24,182 nt of DNA from an uncultured bacterium (GTDB lineage: Bacteria > Cyanobacteriota > Vampirovibrionia > Gastranaerophilales > Gastranaerophilaceae): NCBI GenBank assembly GCA_905211505.1, contig CAJMAX010000011.1, positions 1-24,182 of the forward strand. The letters are read 5' to 3'. Positions within the stretch are counted from its first letter, which is position 1. Every line of letters starts with the position of its first letter. Of the stretch, positions 1 to 7,212 are shown one piece after another. The position numbers were made by a program, and so were the translations under genes. The notes below the pieces were generated by a model that saw nothing but the letters and a program-made list of their open reading frames with translations, searched no databases and was not told where the DNA came from.

Positions 1-218
1 GCACTCTTTCAGAATTACAAAACGAAATTAACTCTGTACGCTTAAATATTGAAAAATTTTCCGGAATGGTAGAGAAAAAGAAAGAAGATTTTATACAAAT
101 ATTTTCTAAAGATTTGATAACAAACTTAGGCTTTCTTGTTCTAAATACAAATGTAAAAAGCGTTTTAACATTTATCGATATCATTTTAACCATAAGAAAT
201 TTTCTAAAAAAGAAATAA
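1..218 (+). CDS. 3' end of an unrecognised gene (partial)
   Basis: An open frame enters from the left edge (first full codon at base 3) and ends at TAA 216-218, giving the last 71 residues of a protein whose start lies outside the window. The segment begins with a polar, probably helical stretch (LSELQNEINSVRLNIEKF), then lysine/glutamate-rich sequence, then a more hydrophobic stretch around LGFLVLNTNVKSVLTFIDIIL and a basic tail ending FLKKK. This would suit a coiled-coil region followed by a membrane-associated end. I do not recognise a family. That it is a real gene is supported by the stop being followed at once by a good rho-independent terminator (243-275) and by the lack of any competing frame. 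Confidence 0.6.
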   Translation, partial: TLSELQNEINSVRLNIEKFSGMVEKKKEDFIQIFSKDLITNLGFLVLNTNVKSVLTFIDIILTIRNFLKKK

Positions 219-242
219 ACTTAAATCTAACCAATAAATCAA

Positions 243-275
243 CAAGAGACTTAAAAATTTAAGTCTCTTGTTTTG
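243..275 (+). terminator. Rho-independent terminator between convergent genes
   Basis: Perfect inverted repeat CAAGAGACTT (from 243) with AAGTCTCTTG (to 270), followed on the plus strand by TTTTGTTT. It ends the partial gene at 1-218. The same hairpin lies just beyond the minus-strand prepilin-like gene (stop at 299), but the minus side has only a weak T-rich tail, so use in that direction is less certain. Confidence 0.8.
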
Positions 276-298
276 TTTGTAAATATAATGACAATCCT

Positions 299-1474
299 TT
301 AGTGTTGAATAAGGTGATAAGTTAAACCTTTATAAAGAATTGTTTTACCACCATTGGAAACATTTGTCCCTGACCAAATTAAAGTTTCTTTCGGATAATA
401 GCAAGAAGTGTTATAAACATCACCGGTAAAATAATAATTTTTACCATTTGAAGCATCTATTGCTTCCTGTAACGCATCCGATGTTAGGATAGACGATGTA
501 ACAGTTCCATTACCACATTTTACCTTAATAGTAAGACCTGTTGGTATTCGTAAAGTATTTGGTTCAATTCTTGTATTAGAACCAGATCTAGCATACGGAG
601 TTTTACCTACATTCACATCTTTCCCTGGAATTTGACCTCCTGTCGGATAATAGTCTACATGGATTGTAGCCTCATTATAACAAACAGGAATAGCACCAGC
701 TATATCAGTATTTAGACAACATTTATCATTCTTTTTAATAATTAAATTATTCGCTAATTTATATTCACAACAAGCATTACTATTATCATCAACAGATTGA
801 CACATATTATCTTTATCCGGAACTATAACATTTTCATCTGTTGACAGTACAGTATCATCACTGTCCTTATATGCAAATGTGTAATCCTGAACCCTTAAGC
901 TATGTTTTTCTATTAAATCTTTTGACAAGATATTCGGACCTTTTGGACCATTCAAATCAATAACTACTGTAGGTGGATTATTTGCAAGTAATTGAGGAGA
1001 AATACAAATACTAGTTCCATTATCAAGCTGCGCACAAGCTCCGGCTAAACCTAAATCAGAAACAGGAACATCTTTTTTCTGTTTATCTGAATATGAGTAA
1101 TACATTGGCGCAAAACATTCTGAGGCACCATTTCCATCAGGAGCACCGCAATATTTTGCAATTTTAAAATATTTTTTTAAAAATTTACCTGCTGTATCTT
1201 CTGGAGAATATGTAAAGGTTGATGAATACATCATCGTATCAGAAAAAGTTTTAACATTTTCAGTAACTGGCAATGAATATAAAACAGAGTTTATAGCCTG
1301 TACCTGACGTTGTCTTTTTAGTTCAAAACCTGAATTTTGTGATTTGTTTACAACAACAGGAACAACCAGTGCGGCAATTATTCCAACAATTGCCACGGCA
1401 AGTAATACTTCTGTCAAGGTAAAACCTTTTTTATTTATTATTTCTTTAAAAGCTTGTAATATGCGCTTAATCAC
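299..1474 (-). CDS. Type IV prepilin-like / pseudopilin protein with cysteine-rich body
   Basis: Secreted pilin-like subunit, probably a minor pilin or pseudopilin assembled in the inner membrane. A short basic leader ends in K-K-G followed by FTLTEVLLAVAIVGIIAALV: the prepilin peptidase site (G|F), the conserved Glu at +5, and a hydrophobic helix of about 20 residues. The body is far longer than a major pilin (about 390 aa in all) and cysteine-rich, including two CC pairs (near NACCEYKL and DKCC); it has no domain I can name. Start choice: an ATG exists at 1498, but GGAGGAG (1490-1484) lies 9 nt before GTG at 1474, so I place the start there; from the ATG the protein would be 399 aa. It has its own promoter (1554-1526) and runs divergently from the YtxH genes. 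No pilus assembly genes are adjacent, so partners are unknown. Confidence 0.8.
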   Translation of the reverse strand: MIKRILQAFKEIINKKGFTLTEVLLAVAIVGIIAALVVPVVVNKSQNSGFELKRQRQVQAINSVLYSLPVTENVKTFSDTMMYSSTFTYSPEDTAGKFLKKYFKIAKYCGAPDGNGASECFAPMYYSYSDKQKKDVPVSDLGLAGACAQLDNGTSICISPQLLANNPPTVVIDLNGPKGPNILSKDLIEKHSLRVQDYTFAYKDSDDTVLSTDENVIVPDKDNMCQSVDDNSNACCEYKLANNLIIKKNDKCCLNTDIAGAIPVCYNEATIHVDYYPTGGQIPGKDVNVGKTPYARSGSNTRIEPNTLRIPTGLTIKVKCGNGTVTSSILTSDALQEAIDASNGKNYYFTGDVYNTSCYYPKETLIWSGTNVSNGGKTILYKGLTYHLIQH

Positions 1475-1525
1475 AATCCTAAACTCCTCCGTTGTCATTA
1501 ATAATGTGTTTATATGATAATTAAT

Positions 1526-1554
1526 ATTATAACAAGTTTTTTATTTGTTTGCAA
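1526..1554 (-). promoter_or_regulatory. Promoter of the prepilin-like gene
   Basis: On the minus strand, -35 TTGCAA (1554-1549), a 17-nt spacer and -10 TATAAT (1531-1526). Predicted start near 1519, giving a leader of about 45 nt to the GTG at 1474 and about 20 nt to the ATG at 1498. Confidence 0.7.
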
Positions 1555-1625
1555 TAAAATATAAAAAAGAGAAATTCTGGCCAAACAGCCATCATTCAAT
1601 ATCAAAACGTTCTGTATATTTTATC

Positions 1626-1654
1626 TTGAAATTCATAAAAAAATATGTTACAAT
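1626..1654 (+). promoter_or_regulatory. Promoter of the YtxH/DUF948 gene trio
   Basis: -35 TTGAAA (1626-1631), a 17-nt spacer and -10 TACAAT (1649-1654) on the plus strand, about 27 nt upstream of the AACGAGG ribosome site of the first YtxH-like gene. Spacing and both boxes fit a sigma-70-type promoter. Confidence 0.7.
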
Positions 1655-1687
1655 TATGAAGAAATTTGAGAAACGAGGTTTACAACT

Positions 1688-2014
1688 ATGAGTAAAAACA
1701 AATCATTTATGTTTTCTATGGGCTTGATTGCCGGGGTCGTCGGCGGTATCATCGCCGGAGTTCTTTACGCACCAAAACCCGGTGAAGAATCACGGAAGGA
1801 ACTTAAAGACGCAGCCTGTGATTTTTATGAAGAACACGCTCCGCAGATAGCCGAAGCAAAAAAACAAGCAATGGAATCTATAGATTTAATGAAATACAAA
1901 TTAGAAAGACAATTCAGAAAAATAAATAATTCTGTAAAATCAAAAAAAATGCAGAAAGCTAAAGAATTAGAAGATTCTGAAAACAATAATAACGACAACG
2001 AATTTGATTATTAA
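1688..2014 (+). CDS. YtxH-like small membrane protein
   Basis: A 108-aa protein with one N-terminal glycine-rich membrane segment (about residues 8-27) running into APKPGEESRKEL, the signature of the YtxH family (small, often stress-linked membrane proteins first named in Bacillus; molecular role unresolved). After it comes a charged, probably helical cytoplasmic tail that ends in an Asn/Asp/Glu-rich, likely disordered stretch. The ribosome site AACGAGG is about 8 nt before the ATG. It is the first gene of a trio, 27 nt before the DUF948-like gene, and resembles the third gene of the trio, so duplication is likely. Confidence 0.8.
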   Translation: MSKNKSFMFSMGLIAGVVGGIIAGVLYAPKPGEESRKELKDAACDFYEEHAPQIAEAKKQAMESIDLMKYKLERQFRKINNSVKSKKMQKAKELEDSENNNNDNEFDY

Positions 2015-2041
2015 ATAACCAAAATAGAAAAGGATTAAAAT

Positions 2042-2407
2042 ATGAGTATTGAAGTATCACAGGTAATTCTTAACAATGGATTAACTTTTCTTGCAATCGC
2101 AACAGGAATTGTTGTACTTGTTGTTGCAGGATTTTTAGTAAAATTGTTAATTGAGTTATCAACATTAACAAAAAATGTTAACGAGACATCAATTATGTTA
2201 AATACAGAACTAAAACCAACATTGAAAGAATTAAATGAAACAATTCATTCAATAAATTCTCTTGTTCAAAGTACTGATGAGGGAGTAGGAAATGTCAAAC
2301 TTGGACTGGAAAACGCTTTAACGAAAACAAAAGCTTTTTCTGAAAGTATCTTTGGAGGTTTTCTAAAAGGTTTTATGACTGTTTATTCAATTTTTAAAAG
2401 AAAATAG
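2042..2407 (+). CDS. DUF948-like membrane-anchored coiled-coil protein
   Basis: A 121-aa protein with a single N-terminal membrane helix (about residues 14-37) followed by a helical region with regular Leu/Ile/Val and Asn/Thr spacing (LTKNVNETSIML, ELKPTLKELNETIHSINSLV), typical of the DUF948 family. Such proteins are commonly found beside YtxH proteins, as here; no biochemical role is established. The tail (GGFLKGFMTVYSIFKRK) is hydrophobic and basic and may touch the membrane. The ribosome site GAAAAGGA (2027-2034) is 7 nt before the ATG. It sits between two YtxH-like genes and is likely co-transcribed with them. The family call is from pattern only. Confidence 0.7.
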   Translation: MSIEVSQVILNNGLTFLAIATGIVVLVVAGFLVKLLIELSTLTKNVNETSIMLNTELKPTLKELNETIHSINSLVQSTDEGVGNVKLGLENALTKTKAFSESIFGGFLKGFMTVYSIFKRK

Positions 2408-2490
2408 AACTATAAAACTTAATAGACCTTTAGAGAATCGAATCCAAAAGTATACGGTTCATAATATTTAAGAAAAAAGGAGATTATAAT

Positions 2491-2811
2491 ATGTCAGTAT
2501 CTAGATTTATAGCAGGTTTTGTTGTTGGTGGAGCAATTGGGGCTCTTGCAGGGATTCTATTAGCTCCAAAATCAGGCGAAGAAACAAGAAAACTTTTAGC
2601 TGATTCAACCAAAGATATGGTAAGACGTGCTGATGAAACAGCAAAACAAATTCAATCAAAAGCTGATGATGCAGTATCTGATCTTCAAAAAAAAGGTGAA
2701 GAAATAAAAGATAAATTGCAAGACTTAATCAGCAAACAAAAAGAAGCAAAAACTGAAGACTCTGCTGAAAACGAAAACAAAGAAAATAAAGCTAAAGAAA
2801 CTTCTAAATAA
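2491..2811 (+). CDS. YtxH-like small membrane protein (second copy)
   Basis: A 106-aa protein with a glycine-rich membrane segment (residues 5-25) followed directly by APKSGEETRKLL, the YtxH signature also present in the gene at 1688. The rest is a long amphipathic, strongly charged helix (from about residue 40) in which Lys, Glu, Asp and Gln recur at coiled-coil spacing, ending in a disordered Glu/Asn/Lys tail. A strong ribosome site AAGGAGA (2477-2483) lies 7 nt before the ATG. It is the last gene of the trio and is followed by a clear terminator. The two copies share the signature but differ in the tail, suggesting they have separate roles. Confidence 0.8.
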   Translation: MSVSRFIAGFVVGGAIGALAGILLAPKSGEETRKLLADSTKDMVRRADETAKQIQSKADDAVSDLQKKGEEIKDKLQDLISKQKEAKTEDSAENENKENKAKETSK

Positions 2812-2834
2812 TAGCTGAAACATTTGCTAAATCT

Positions 2835-2866
2835 AAAAAAAGAGCCTAATATAGGGCTCTTTTTTT
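2835..2866 (+). terminator. Rho-independent terminator after the YtxH/DUF948 trio
   Basis: AGAGCC (2841-2846) pairs with GGCTCT (2855-2860) around an 8-nt loop; the stem is extended by an A-run upstream and a T-run (2861-2866) downstream. Confidence 0.85.
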
Positions 2867-2963
2867 AGTATTTATAAATAATTATAAACATCAAGACTTG
2901 AAAAAATTTTACTAAGTAATAAAATTGATATATGAATTAAAATTAATATAGGGAAAAATATAT

Positions 2964-5186
2964 ATGATAAAAAGTGAATATATTAACAGAACGAAAGAAT
3001 TCTTAGCTTCGTCCAAAGTAGTCAAGTTTTTATACTTAGTATCATATTCGTTCTTGATAACTGCAATTATCGCAAGTCAAAACTTCTTTTTTCAAAGCAT
3101 AATTGAAAATGGAATAAGTAAAAAAGATATTATTGCCCAAAAAACTCTAACAGTTGAAGATGTCAAAAGAACAGAACAACACAAAAGAGAAGTTGCGCAA
3201 AAAGTCGAACCAATCCTTGTTCCAGCAGAAGATGATTTTATTAAGTCTAATCTTGAAACGTTACAAAATTCAGTGATACAGATTCGAAAAAAAAGCACAA
3301 CAGAATCTGAAAAAATAAAAGAACTAAACATTTTATTTGACTTATCTGATAATCCTAAAAAGGACTTTATAATAGATTTTTTGCTACACGTTGATGATGC
3401 CAGCCTGCAAGAAGCTTTTGATAAAGCTTCCTTATCTCTTGTAAATATCTTACAGGTAGGGATTCCAGAAAAGGATTATGAAAAAGACAATATTAAAACA
3501 CTAATAAAAAACAATCTGGTTTCAAATGTCTCAAAACGTCAGGTTTCTGTTATTTCAGCACTATTAGAACAAGTTATTGTACCAAATCTTGTAGTTGATG
3601 ATGCTGCAACAGAAATCGCAAAGCTAAACGCGCAAGACTCTGTAAAACCATACAAAGTAACATTCCAAAAAGGTGAAAAAATAGTTTTTGAAGGGGAACC
3701 GGTTACAAGATTAAAACGAGATGCACTGCGTGAAGCCGGTTACAATGTTTATGAACTTAACTGGCAGGGCATACTTTCTATATATATACTGGTTTTGTTG
3801 ATAACAATAACATTTCTGGCTTATCTAAAATTCTTTGAAAAAGACTTTTTAGAAACCAGATATTTATCCCTAGCAGGAATGCTAACTACCATAATGGCCA
3901 CAATTGCAGTTGTACTTCCGACAGGTTCTTCACCGTATATACTGCCAATTCCTGCTGTAATCATTATTGCTGCGATATTTTTAAGCCCTAGAATAGCATT
4001 TCTTCTATCGACATTAATTTTAGTTGTCCTAACCGTCGGAATGCAATATGAAACACAATTTATGATAACATTTATCGTTTTAGCTCTCATTGGCATGATA
4101 ACTGTTTCTAAAATAAGATATTCAAAAAGAGTTGATTTAATTAGAGTTGGATTTCATCTTGGTATAGCCGGTGTATTAATTATGCTCAGCCTTTATTTTA
4201 TTGACAAATGTTTAATTGATGTTAGCAATTATTTGATATTAAGAAATTGCATATTTATATTTATAAACTGTTTAATCAGTTCGATTGCCGCACTGGGATT
4301 ATCACCACTTTTCGAAAGTACATTTCATATTATCACACCATACGGTCTTGCTGAACTCGGTGATCATAATCAACCATTGCTAAAAAGACTTCAAATTGAA
4401 GCGCCAGGAACATATCATCACAGCTTAATGGTTTCTACACTATGCGAAGCCGCAGCTGAAGCGATTGGTGCAAATCCTATATTAGCAAGAGTTGGAGCAT
4501 TTTACCATGATATAGGAAAATTAAAACGACCTTTATTCTTTATCGAAAATCAATCATATTTCAGTATTGAAAACCCTCATAATACCCTGAATCCACGACT
4601 AAGCAAAATGGTTATTACAGCACATCCTAAAGATGGCATTGATCTGGCCAAAGAATACGGCTTACCAGGCATAATTAACGATTTTATTTTACAACACCAT
4701 GGTGAAGGTTTAGCTAAATATTTTTATAATCAAGCAGTTCAAGAAGAAGGTCTTGAAAATGTAAAAGAAGAACAATTTAGATACACCGGACCAAAACCAA
4801 ATAGAAAAGAAACTGCAATACTAATGCTTGCAGATGCAGTGGAATCTGCAGTCAGAGCAATGAAAGGTGCCACAACAGAAGAAATTGAACAAATTATTGA
4901 TAAAATTATTGTTGAACGCTTAAATGACGGACAACTTGCAGACAGCCCTCTAACACTCAAAGATATAAAAATTATTGCTGCTACATTTAGCAGAATTCTA
5001 CGCGGAATGCAGCATAACAGAATCAAATACCAAGAAAATATCGCCGAAGAATTTGAAAAAAATAAAATTGAAATGCCAAATAAAATTTTAGACGAAGATT
5101 TTGAGAAAAAAATAAAAGAACTTGAAGATTCTAAAAACGGAAAAAATAATCAAGAACAAGCTGATGACAACAATAAGGACTTATGA
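2964..5186 (+). CDS. pgpH: 7TM-HD family cyclic-di-AMP phosphodiesterase PgpH
   Basis: Membrane HD-domain phosphodiesterase that hydrolyses the second messenger c-di-AMP in characterised relatives (PgpH/YqfF). The 740 residues show the family order: an N-terminal membrane helix (about 21-45), an extracytoplasmic domain (about 46-265), a block of about seven hydrophobic helices (267-450), then a cytoplasmic HD domain. Metal and catalytic residues are visible: H485, the H515-D516 pair in YHDIGK, H554 in ITAHPKDG, H578-H579 in QHHGEG, and D624 in LADAVES. The C-terminal 40 residues are charged and disordered. The ATG follows a weak ribosome site (AGGGAAAA). The stop overlaps the ybeY start by 4 nt (ATGA), so the two are translationally coupled. 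The order pgpH-ybeY-dgkA is widely conserved and supports the call. Confidence 0.93.
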   Translation: MIKSEYINRTKEFLASSKVVKFLYLVSYSFLITAIIASQNFFFQSIIENGISKKDIIAQKTLTVEDVKRTEQHKREVAQKVEPILVPAEDDFIKSNLETLQNSVIQIRKKSTTESEKIKELNILFDLSDNPKKDFIIDFLLHVDDASLQEAFDKASLSLVNILQVGIPEKDYEKDNIKTLIKNNLVSNVSKRQVSVISALLEQVIVPNLVVDDAATEIAKLNAQDSVKPYKVTFQKGEKIVFEGEPVTRLKRDALREAGYNVYELNWQGILSIYILVLLITITFLAYLKFFEKDFLETRYLSLAGMLTTIMATIAVVLPTGSSPYILPIPAVIIIAAIFLSPRIAFLLSTLILVVLTVGMQYETQFMITFIVLALIGMITVSKIRYSKRVDLIRVGFHLGIAGVLIMLSLYFIDKCLIDVSNYLILRNCIFIFINCLISSIAALGLSPLFESTFHIITPYGLAELGDHNQPLLKRLQIEAPGTYHHSLMVSTLCEAAAEAIGANPILARVGAFYHDIGKLKRPLFFIENQSYFSIENPHNTLNPRLSKMVITAHPKDGIDLAKEYGLPGIINDFILQHHGEGLAKYFYNQAVQEEGLENVKEEQFRYTGPKPNRKETAILMLADAVESAVRAMKGATTEEIEQIIDKIIVERLNDGQLADSPLTLKDIKIIAATFSRILRGMQHNRIKYQENIAEEFEKNKIEMPNKILDEDFEKKIKELEDSKNGKNNQEQADDNNKDL

Positions 5187-5701
5187 TAAATTTTAATTTG
5201 TATATAGAAAATGAGTTTCCAGACTGGAGACCCGATGAAAAAGTAATTATCAAAAATATCCAAGAAATTTTTAAATATTATATGACAATTCCTGATATTG
5301 CAGATAATTCCTGCTTAAAAGGATATGAATTTGATACAATATCGTTTGATTTTTTATTTTGCAATTCAGAAAAAACTCATTTAATAAATAAAGATTACAG
5401 AGGAAAAGATTATCCTGCAGATATTATTACATTCGCAGTATTTGCAGATTCTCCCCAGGAAGAAAAATTTGTTTTAGATTTTGAAATTAATTTAGGAGAG
5501 ATTATAATAGCATTAGATAAGATTATGGACGAAGCTGAAAAAAAAGAAATAGATAAAGAATGTGAACTTTATTTTCTGCTTAGCCATGGAATCTTACACC
5601 TGTTGGGATTTGACCATCAGACAGTAGAAGAATTTGAATTTGTTGTAAAACACCAAAAGGGTGCTTTAGCAAATATAGGAATAGCTTATGACAAAATTTA
5701 A
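5183..5701 (+). CDS. ybeY: Endoribonuclease YbeY, rRNA maturation factor
   Basis: Zinc-dependent single-strand endoribonuclease that acts in 16S rRNA 3'-end maturation and ribosome quality control. The 172-aa sequence carries the diagnostic metal motif HGILHLLGFDH (H135, H139 and H145 as the zinc ligands) and the upstream family block NKDYRGKDYPADIITFA (the usual N-x-x-Y-R-x-K-D-x-P-T-D). The GEI block before the zinc motif (LGEIIIALD) corresponds to the usual G-D-I/V. Length is normal, with a somewhat acidic N-terminal half. It overlaps pgpH by 4 nt and dgkA by 14 nt, so all three are probably made from one message. Confidence 0.93.
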   Translation: MINFNLYIENEFPDWRPDEKVIIKNIQEIFKYYMTIPDIADNSCLKGYEFDTISFDFLFCNSEKTHLINKDYRGKDYPADIITFAVFADSPQEEKFVLDFEINLGEIIIALDKIMDEAEKKEIDKECELYFLLSHGILHLLGFDHQTVEEFEFVVKHQKGALANIGIAYDKI

Positions 5702-6068
5702 AAAACAAAATTTTTCAAATACTTTTAAAAATGCCAGAAAGGGTATGCGTTTAACTCTCAAAAGTGAAAGAAATTTACGAATACACCTGTTTGTAGCTGC
5801 ACTGGTTCTAATAACCGCCTACTGCCTAAATTTTTCAATAACAAAATTCTGTATACTACTCCTTACCATAGCTACCGTGATTTCTGCAGAAATGTTTAAT
5901 TCAGCAATAGAATTTTCGCTTGATGCAATATTTCACAACAAATATTCAAGAATGGTAGGAATGGCAAAAGATATCGCAGCAGGGGCGGTTATGGTTGTAA
6001 CAATAACTGCGGTTATGATTGGAGTACTTCTTTTTGCTCCTCCGGTTATAAAACTAATAGCTGGTTAA
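5688..6068 (+). CDS. dgkA: Diacylglycerol/undecaprenol kinase, DgkA family
   Basis: Small integral membrane kinase (126 aa) of the prokaryotic DgkA family. Members phosphorylate diacylglycerol or, in many bacteria with this gene order, undecaprenol, recycling the lipid carrier for cell-wall and LPS synthesis; which substrate applies here cannot be read from the sequence. The signature is clear: E68-x-x-N71-S-A-I-E75 followed by D79, and the K94-D95 pair in AKDIAAGAV. Three hydrophobic helices (about 33-47, 51-72, 97-119) follow a basic amphipathic N-terminus. The start lies 14 nt inside ybeY. In many genomes era follows; here it does not, and the cluster ends. Confidence 0.9.
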   Translation: MTKFKKQNFSNTFKNARKGMRLTLKSERNLRIHLFVAALVLITAYCLNFSITKFCILLLTIATVISAEMFNSAIEFSLDAIFHNKYSRMVGMAKDIAAGAVMVVTITAVMIGVLLFAPPVIKLIAG

Positions 6069-6080
6069 AGAAACAAAATA

Positions 6081-6115
6081 AAAAGCCCTCACAATTTATG
6101 CAAGAGCTTTTATCT
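6081..6115 (+). terminator. Probable terminator after dgkA
   Basis: AAAAGC (6082 onward) and GAGCTTTT form an imperfect stem with a 2-nt bulge and a loop around ACAATTTATGCAA, followed by TATCTTTT. It is weaker than the other terminators in the window; it sits between dgkA and the convergent 67-aa gene. Confidence 0.45.
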
Positions 6116-6147
6116 TTTACCGAATATAAAACAACTTGTTATTAGTA

Positions 6148-6351
6148 TTAATTATTGCTTAATACCAAGCGGAAAGTAGCTAAATTTTTAATCGATAACA
6201 TAGCATGTTTGTTGTGCTGTTCTTCTGAAATATTAAAGATTCTAATTATTCTTTGAATTTCAGCCAAATCCTTATATGATTCAATTTTATAAACATTTTC
6301 AATTGGATCTGCAACAACTGACATCAATGTATTTAATTCTTGTTCTTTCAT
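6148..6351 (-). CDS. Small hypothetical protein (67 aa)
   Basis: A 67-residue, probably all-helical, soluble protein (MKEQELNTLMSVVADPIENV...), without signal peptide or membrane segment. I do not recognise it. The minus strand has AGAGGA 12 nt before the ATG, a longish spacing, and a leader motif (plus-strand 6369-6388) that recurs in front of the next small gene at 6468-6713; this shared leader is the best evidence that both are real and co-regulated. It converges on dgkA. Confidence 0.55.
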   Translation of the reverse strand: MKEQELNTLMSVVADPIENVYKIESYKDLAEIQRIIRIFNISEEQHNKHAMLSIKNLATFRLVLSNN

Positions 6352-6368
6352 ATTACCGATTATCCTCT

Positions 6369-6388
6369 TTCCTATATACTCTTATATA
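6369..6388 (-). promoter_or_regulatory. Leader motif shared by two small genes (copy 1)
   Basis: Read on the plus strand, TTCCTATATA followed by CTCTTATATA. The copy before the 81-aa gene (6716-6736) is TTCCTATATA, T, then CCCTTATATA: 19 of 20 positions plus a 1-nt insertion. It lies 17-36 nt upstream of the 67-aa gene's ATG and includes a possible -10 (TATAAG on the minus strand). Confidence 0.4.
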
Positions 6389-6467
6389 AAGTATTTTTTA
6401 TTCTGAGAATTGCCTTTTGGAGTTTATTTATATTAACAGAACTTAACAATTATTTTTAAAACAGATT

Positions 6468-6713
6468 CTATGCCAACAAATCTATATTTTGAGCTAATTC
6501 ATCCCCTGTGACATTTGGATGTTCAAGACTATATCCAGAATTACGATAGAATGCATTACTAAATTCATTATCAATCATAGTTATTAATTGCGGGGTTTTA
6601 TATTGAGACAATATACGATACAGAGTAACTTTGCTTGATGGATTAGTATTATTATAATCCATTACTTTTCCTATCGGAGATGTTGAATTAGAACCCGAGT
6701 AAACGTAGACCAT
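6468..6713 (-). CDS. Small hypothetical protein (81 aa)
   Basis: An 81-residue protein beginning MVYVYSGSNSTSPIGK, rich in Ser/Asn/Thr in its first third and more helical after residue 30 (LYRILSQYKTPQLITMIDNEF). No signal peptide, membrane helix or known motif; I do not recognise it. Upstream on the minus strand are TATAAT (6742-6737) as a likely -10, then AAGGGA and AGGAAT before the ATG. The same leader sequence precedes the 67-aa gene at 6148-6351, although the two proteins are not alike. Both could be a small accessory pair. The chance of a false gene is appreciable. Confidence 0.5.
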   Translation of the reverse strand: MVYVYSGSNSTSPIGKVMDYNNTNPSSKVTLYRILSQYKTPQLITMIDNEFSNAFYRNSGYSLEHPNVTGDELAQNIDLLA

Positions 6714-6715
6714 AT

Positions 6716-6742
6716 TCCTATATATCCCTTATATATATTATA
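6716..6742 (-). promoter_or_regulatory. Leader motif (copy 2) with -10 box of the 81-aa gene
   Basis: A minus-strand TATAAT (6742-6737) is followed by the second copy of the leader motif (6736-6716), which ends 2 nt before the ATG. In this copy the motif would be in the 5' leader of the message. Confidence 0.4.
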
Positions 6743-6991
6743 ACAGATTTAATAAAAATTTATAACCCTATAAGTTTACTTATATATAAAATTACACAAA
6801 ATCAACTCAACACACACACCTAATACAATTAACCTACTTAGTTCTGAATTTATTTATTAGCCTACTGAAACAAGTTCATGATGACATTTTACTTGCGATA
6901 ACTAACATAATATTAAGCAATATTAAGAAAATAATAAAAATATTCAAATAATATAGCAATTTTATATACTAAAAAAACTTTATATATATGT
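6743..6991. other. AT-rich spacer with a degenerate dispersed-repeat fragment
   Basis: No gene seen on either strand. At 6865-6886 it holds CTGAAACAAGTTCATGATGACA, here split as CTGAAACAAGTTC + ATGATGACA, a degraded copy of the intergenic repeat found at 15238-15263 and 20434-20453. The right end is poly-A/T with TATATATATG just before the candidate RNA at 6992. Confidence 0.5.
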
Positions 6992-7120
6992 AAACACGAG
7001 GAGTGCTTAAATTGAGGAATCACAAAAGACTTTTAAGCACACACTTCACACTTCACTATTACGAGGAATGGTACAGATTTTACATTCCAAGAGCCTTTTC
7101 TTTTAAAGGCTCTTTTTTTT
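6992..7120 (+). ncRNA. Candidate structured small RNA ending in a strong terminator
   Basis: An intergenic stretch with three consecutive stems. First, GTGCTTAAA (7003-7011) pairs with TTTAAGCAC (7032-7040). Then comes an unpaired linker with a direct repeat ACACTTC ACACTTC (7041-7054). Then GGAATG (7065-7070) pairs with CATTCC (7083-7088), followed by a strong terminator (7089-7120). GAGGA occurs three times (near 6999, 7015 and 7063), once within the first loop. The layout, hairpin then C/A-rich single strand then terminator, recalls the cyanobacterial small RNA Yfr1, but Yfr1's core motif ACUCCUCACAC is not present, so this is likeness of architecture only. The 5' end is a guess. A 42-codon frame from TTG 7012 to TAG 7140 also exists (see rejected items). 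Confidence 0.5.
7089..7120 (+). terminator. Strong rho-independent terminator of the candidate RNA
   Basis: AAGAGCCTTT (7089-7098) pairs perfectly with AAAGGCTCTT (7105-7114) around a 6-nt loop, and the T-run 7113-7120 follows. Confidence 0.85.
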
Positions 7121-7212
7121 GTTTGTGCTTTCACAAGTAGCACAACATCCCCAATATTACATATCATTAAAACTATCAATAGAAAAGAATTGGGATAGAA
7201 TAAAAAATAAAA

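Noticed and set aside
2898..2950. Promoter directly before pgpH
   Set aside because: TTGAAA, TTGATA and TAATAT words exist, but none pair at 16-18 nt spacing; I cannot support a site.
7012..7140. 42-codon frame from TTG with GAGGAG 8 nt upstream, overlapping the candidate RNA
   Set aside because: The frame runs straight through the terminator hairpin and T-run, the ribosome site sits next to the first stem, and the product is Phe/His/Tyr-rich with no gene-like pattern. A frame of this length is not rare by chance in three frames. Not fully excluded.
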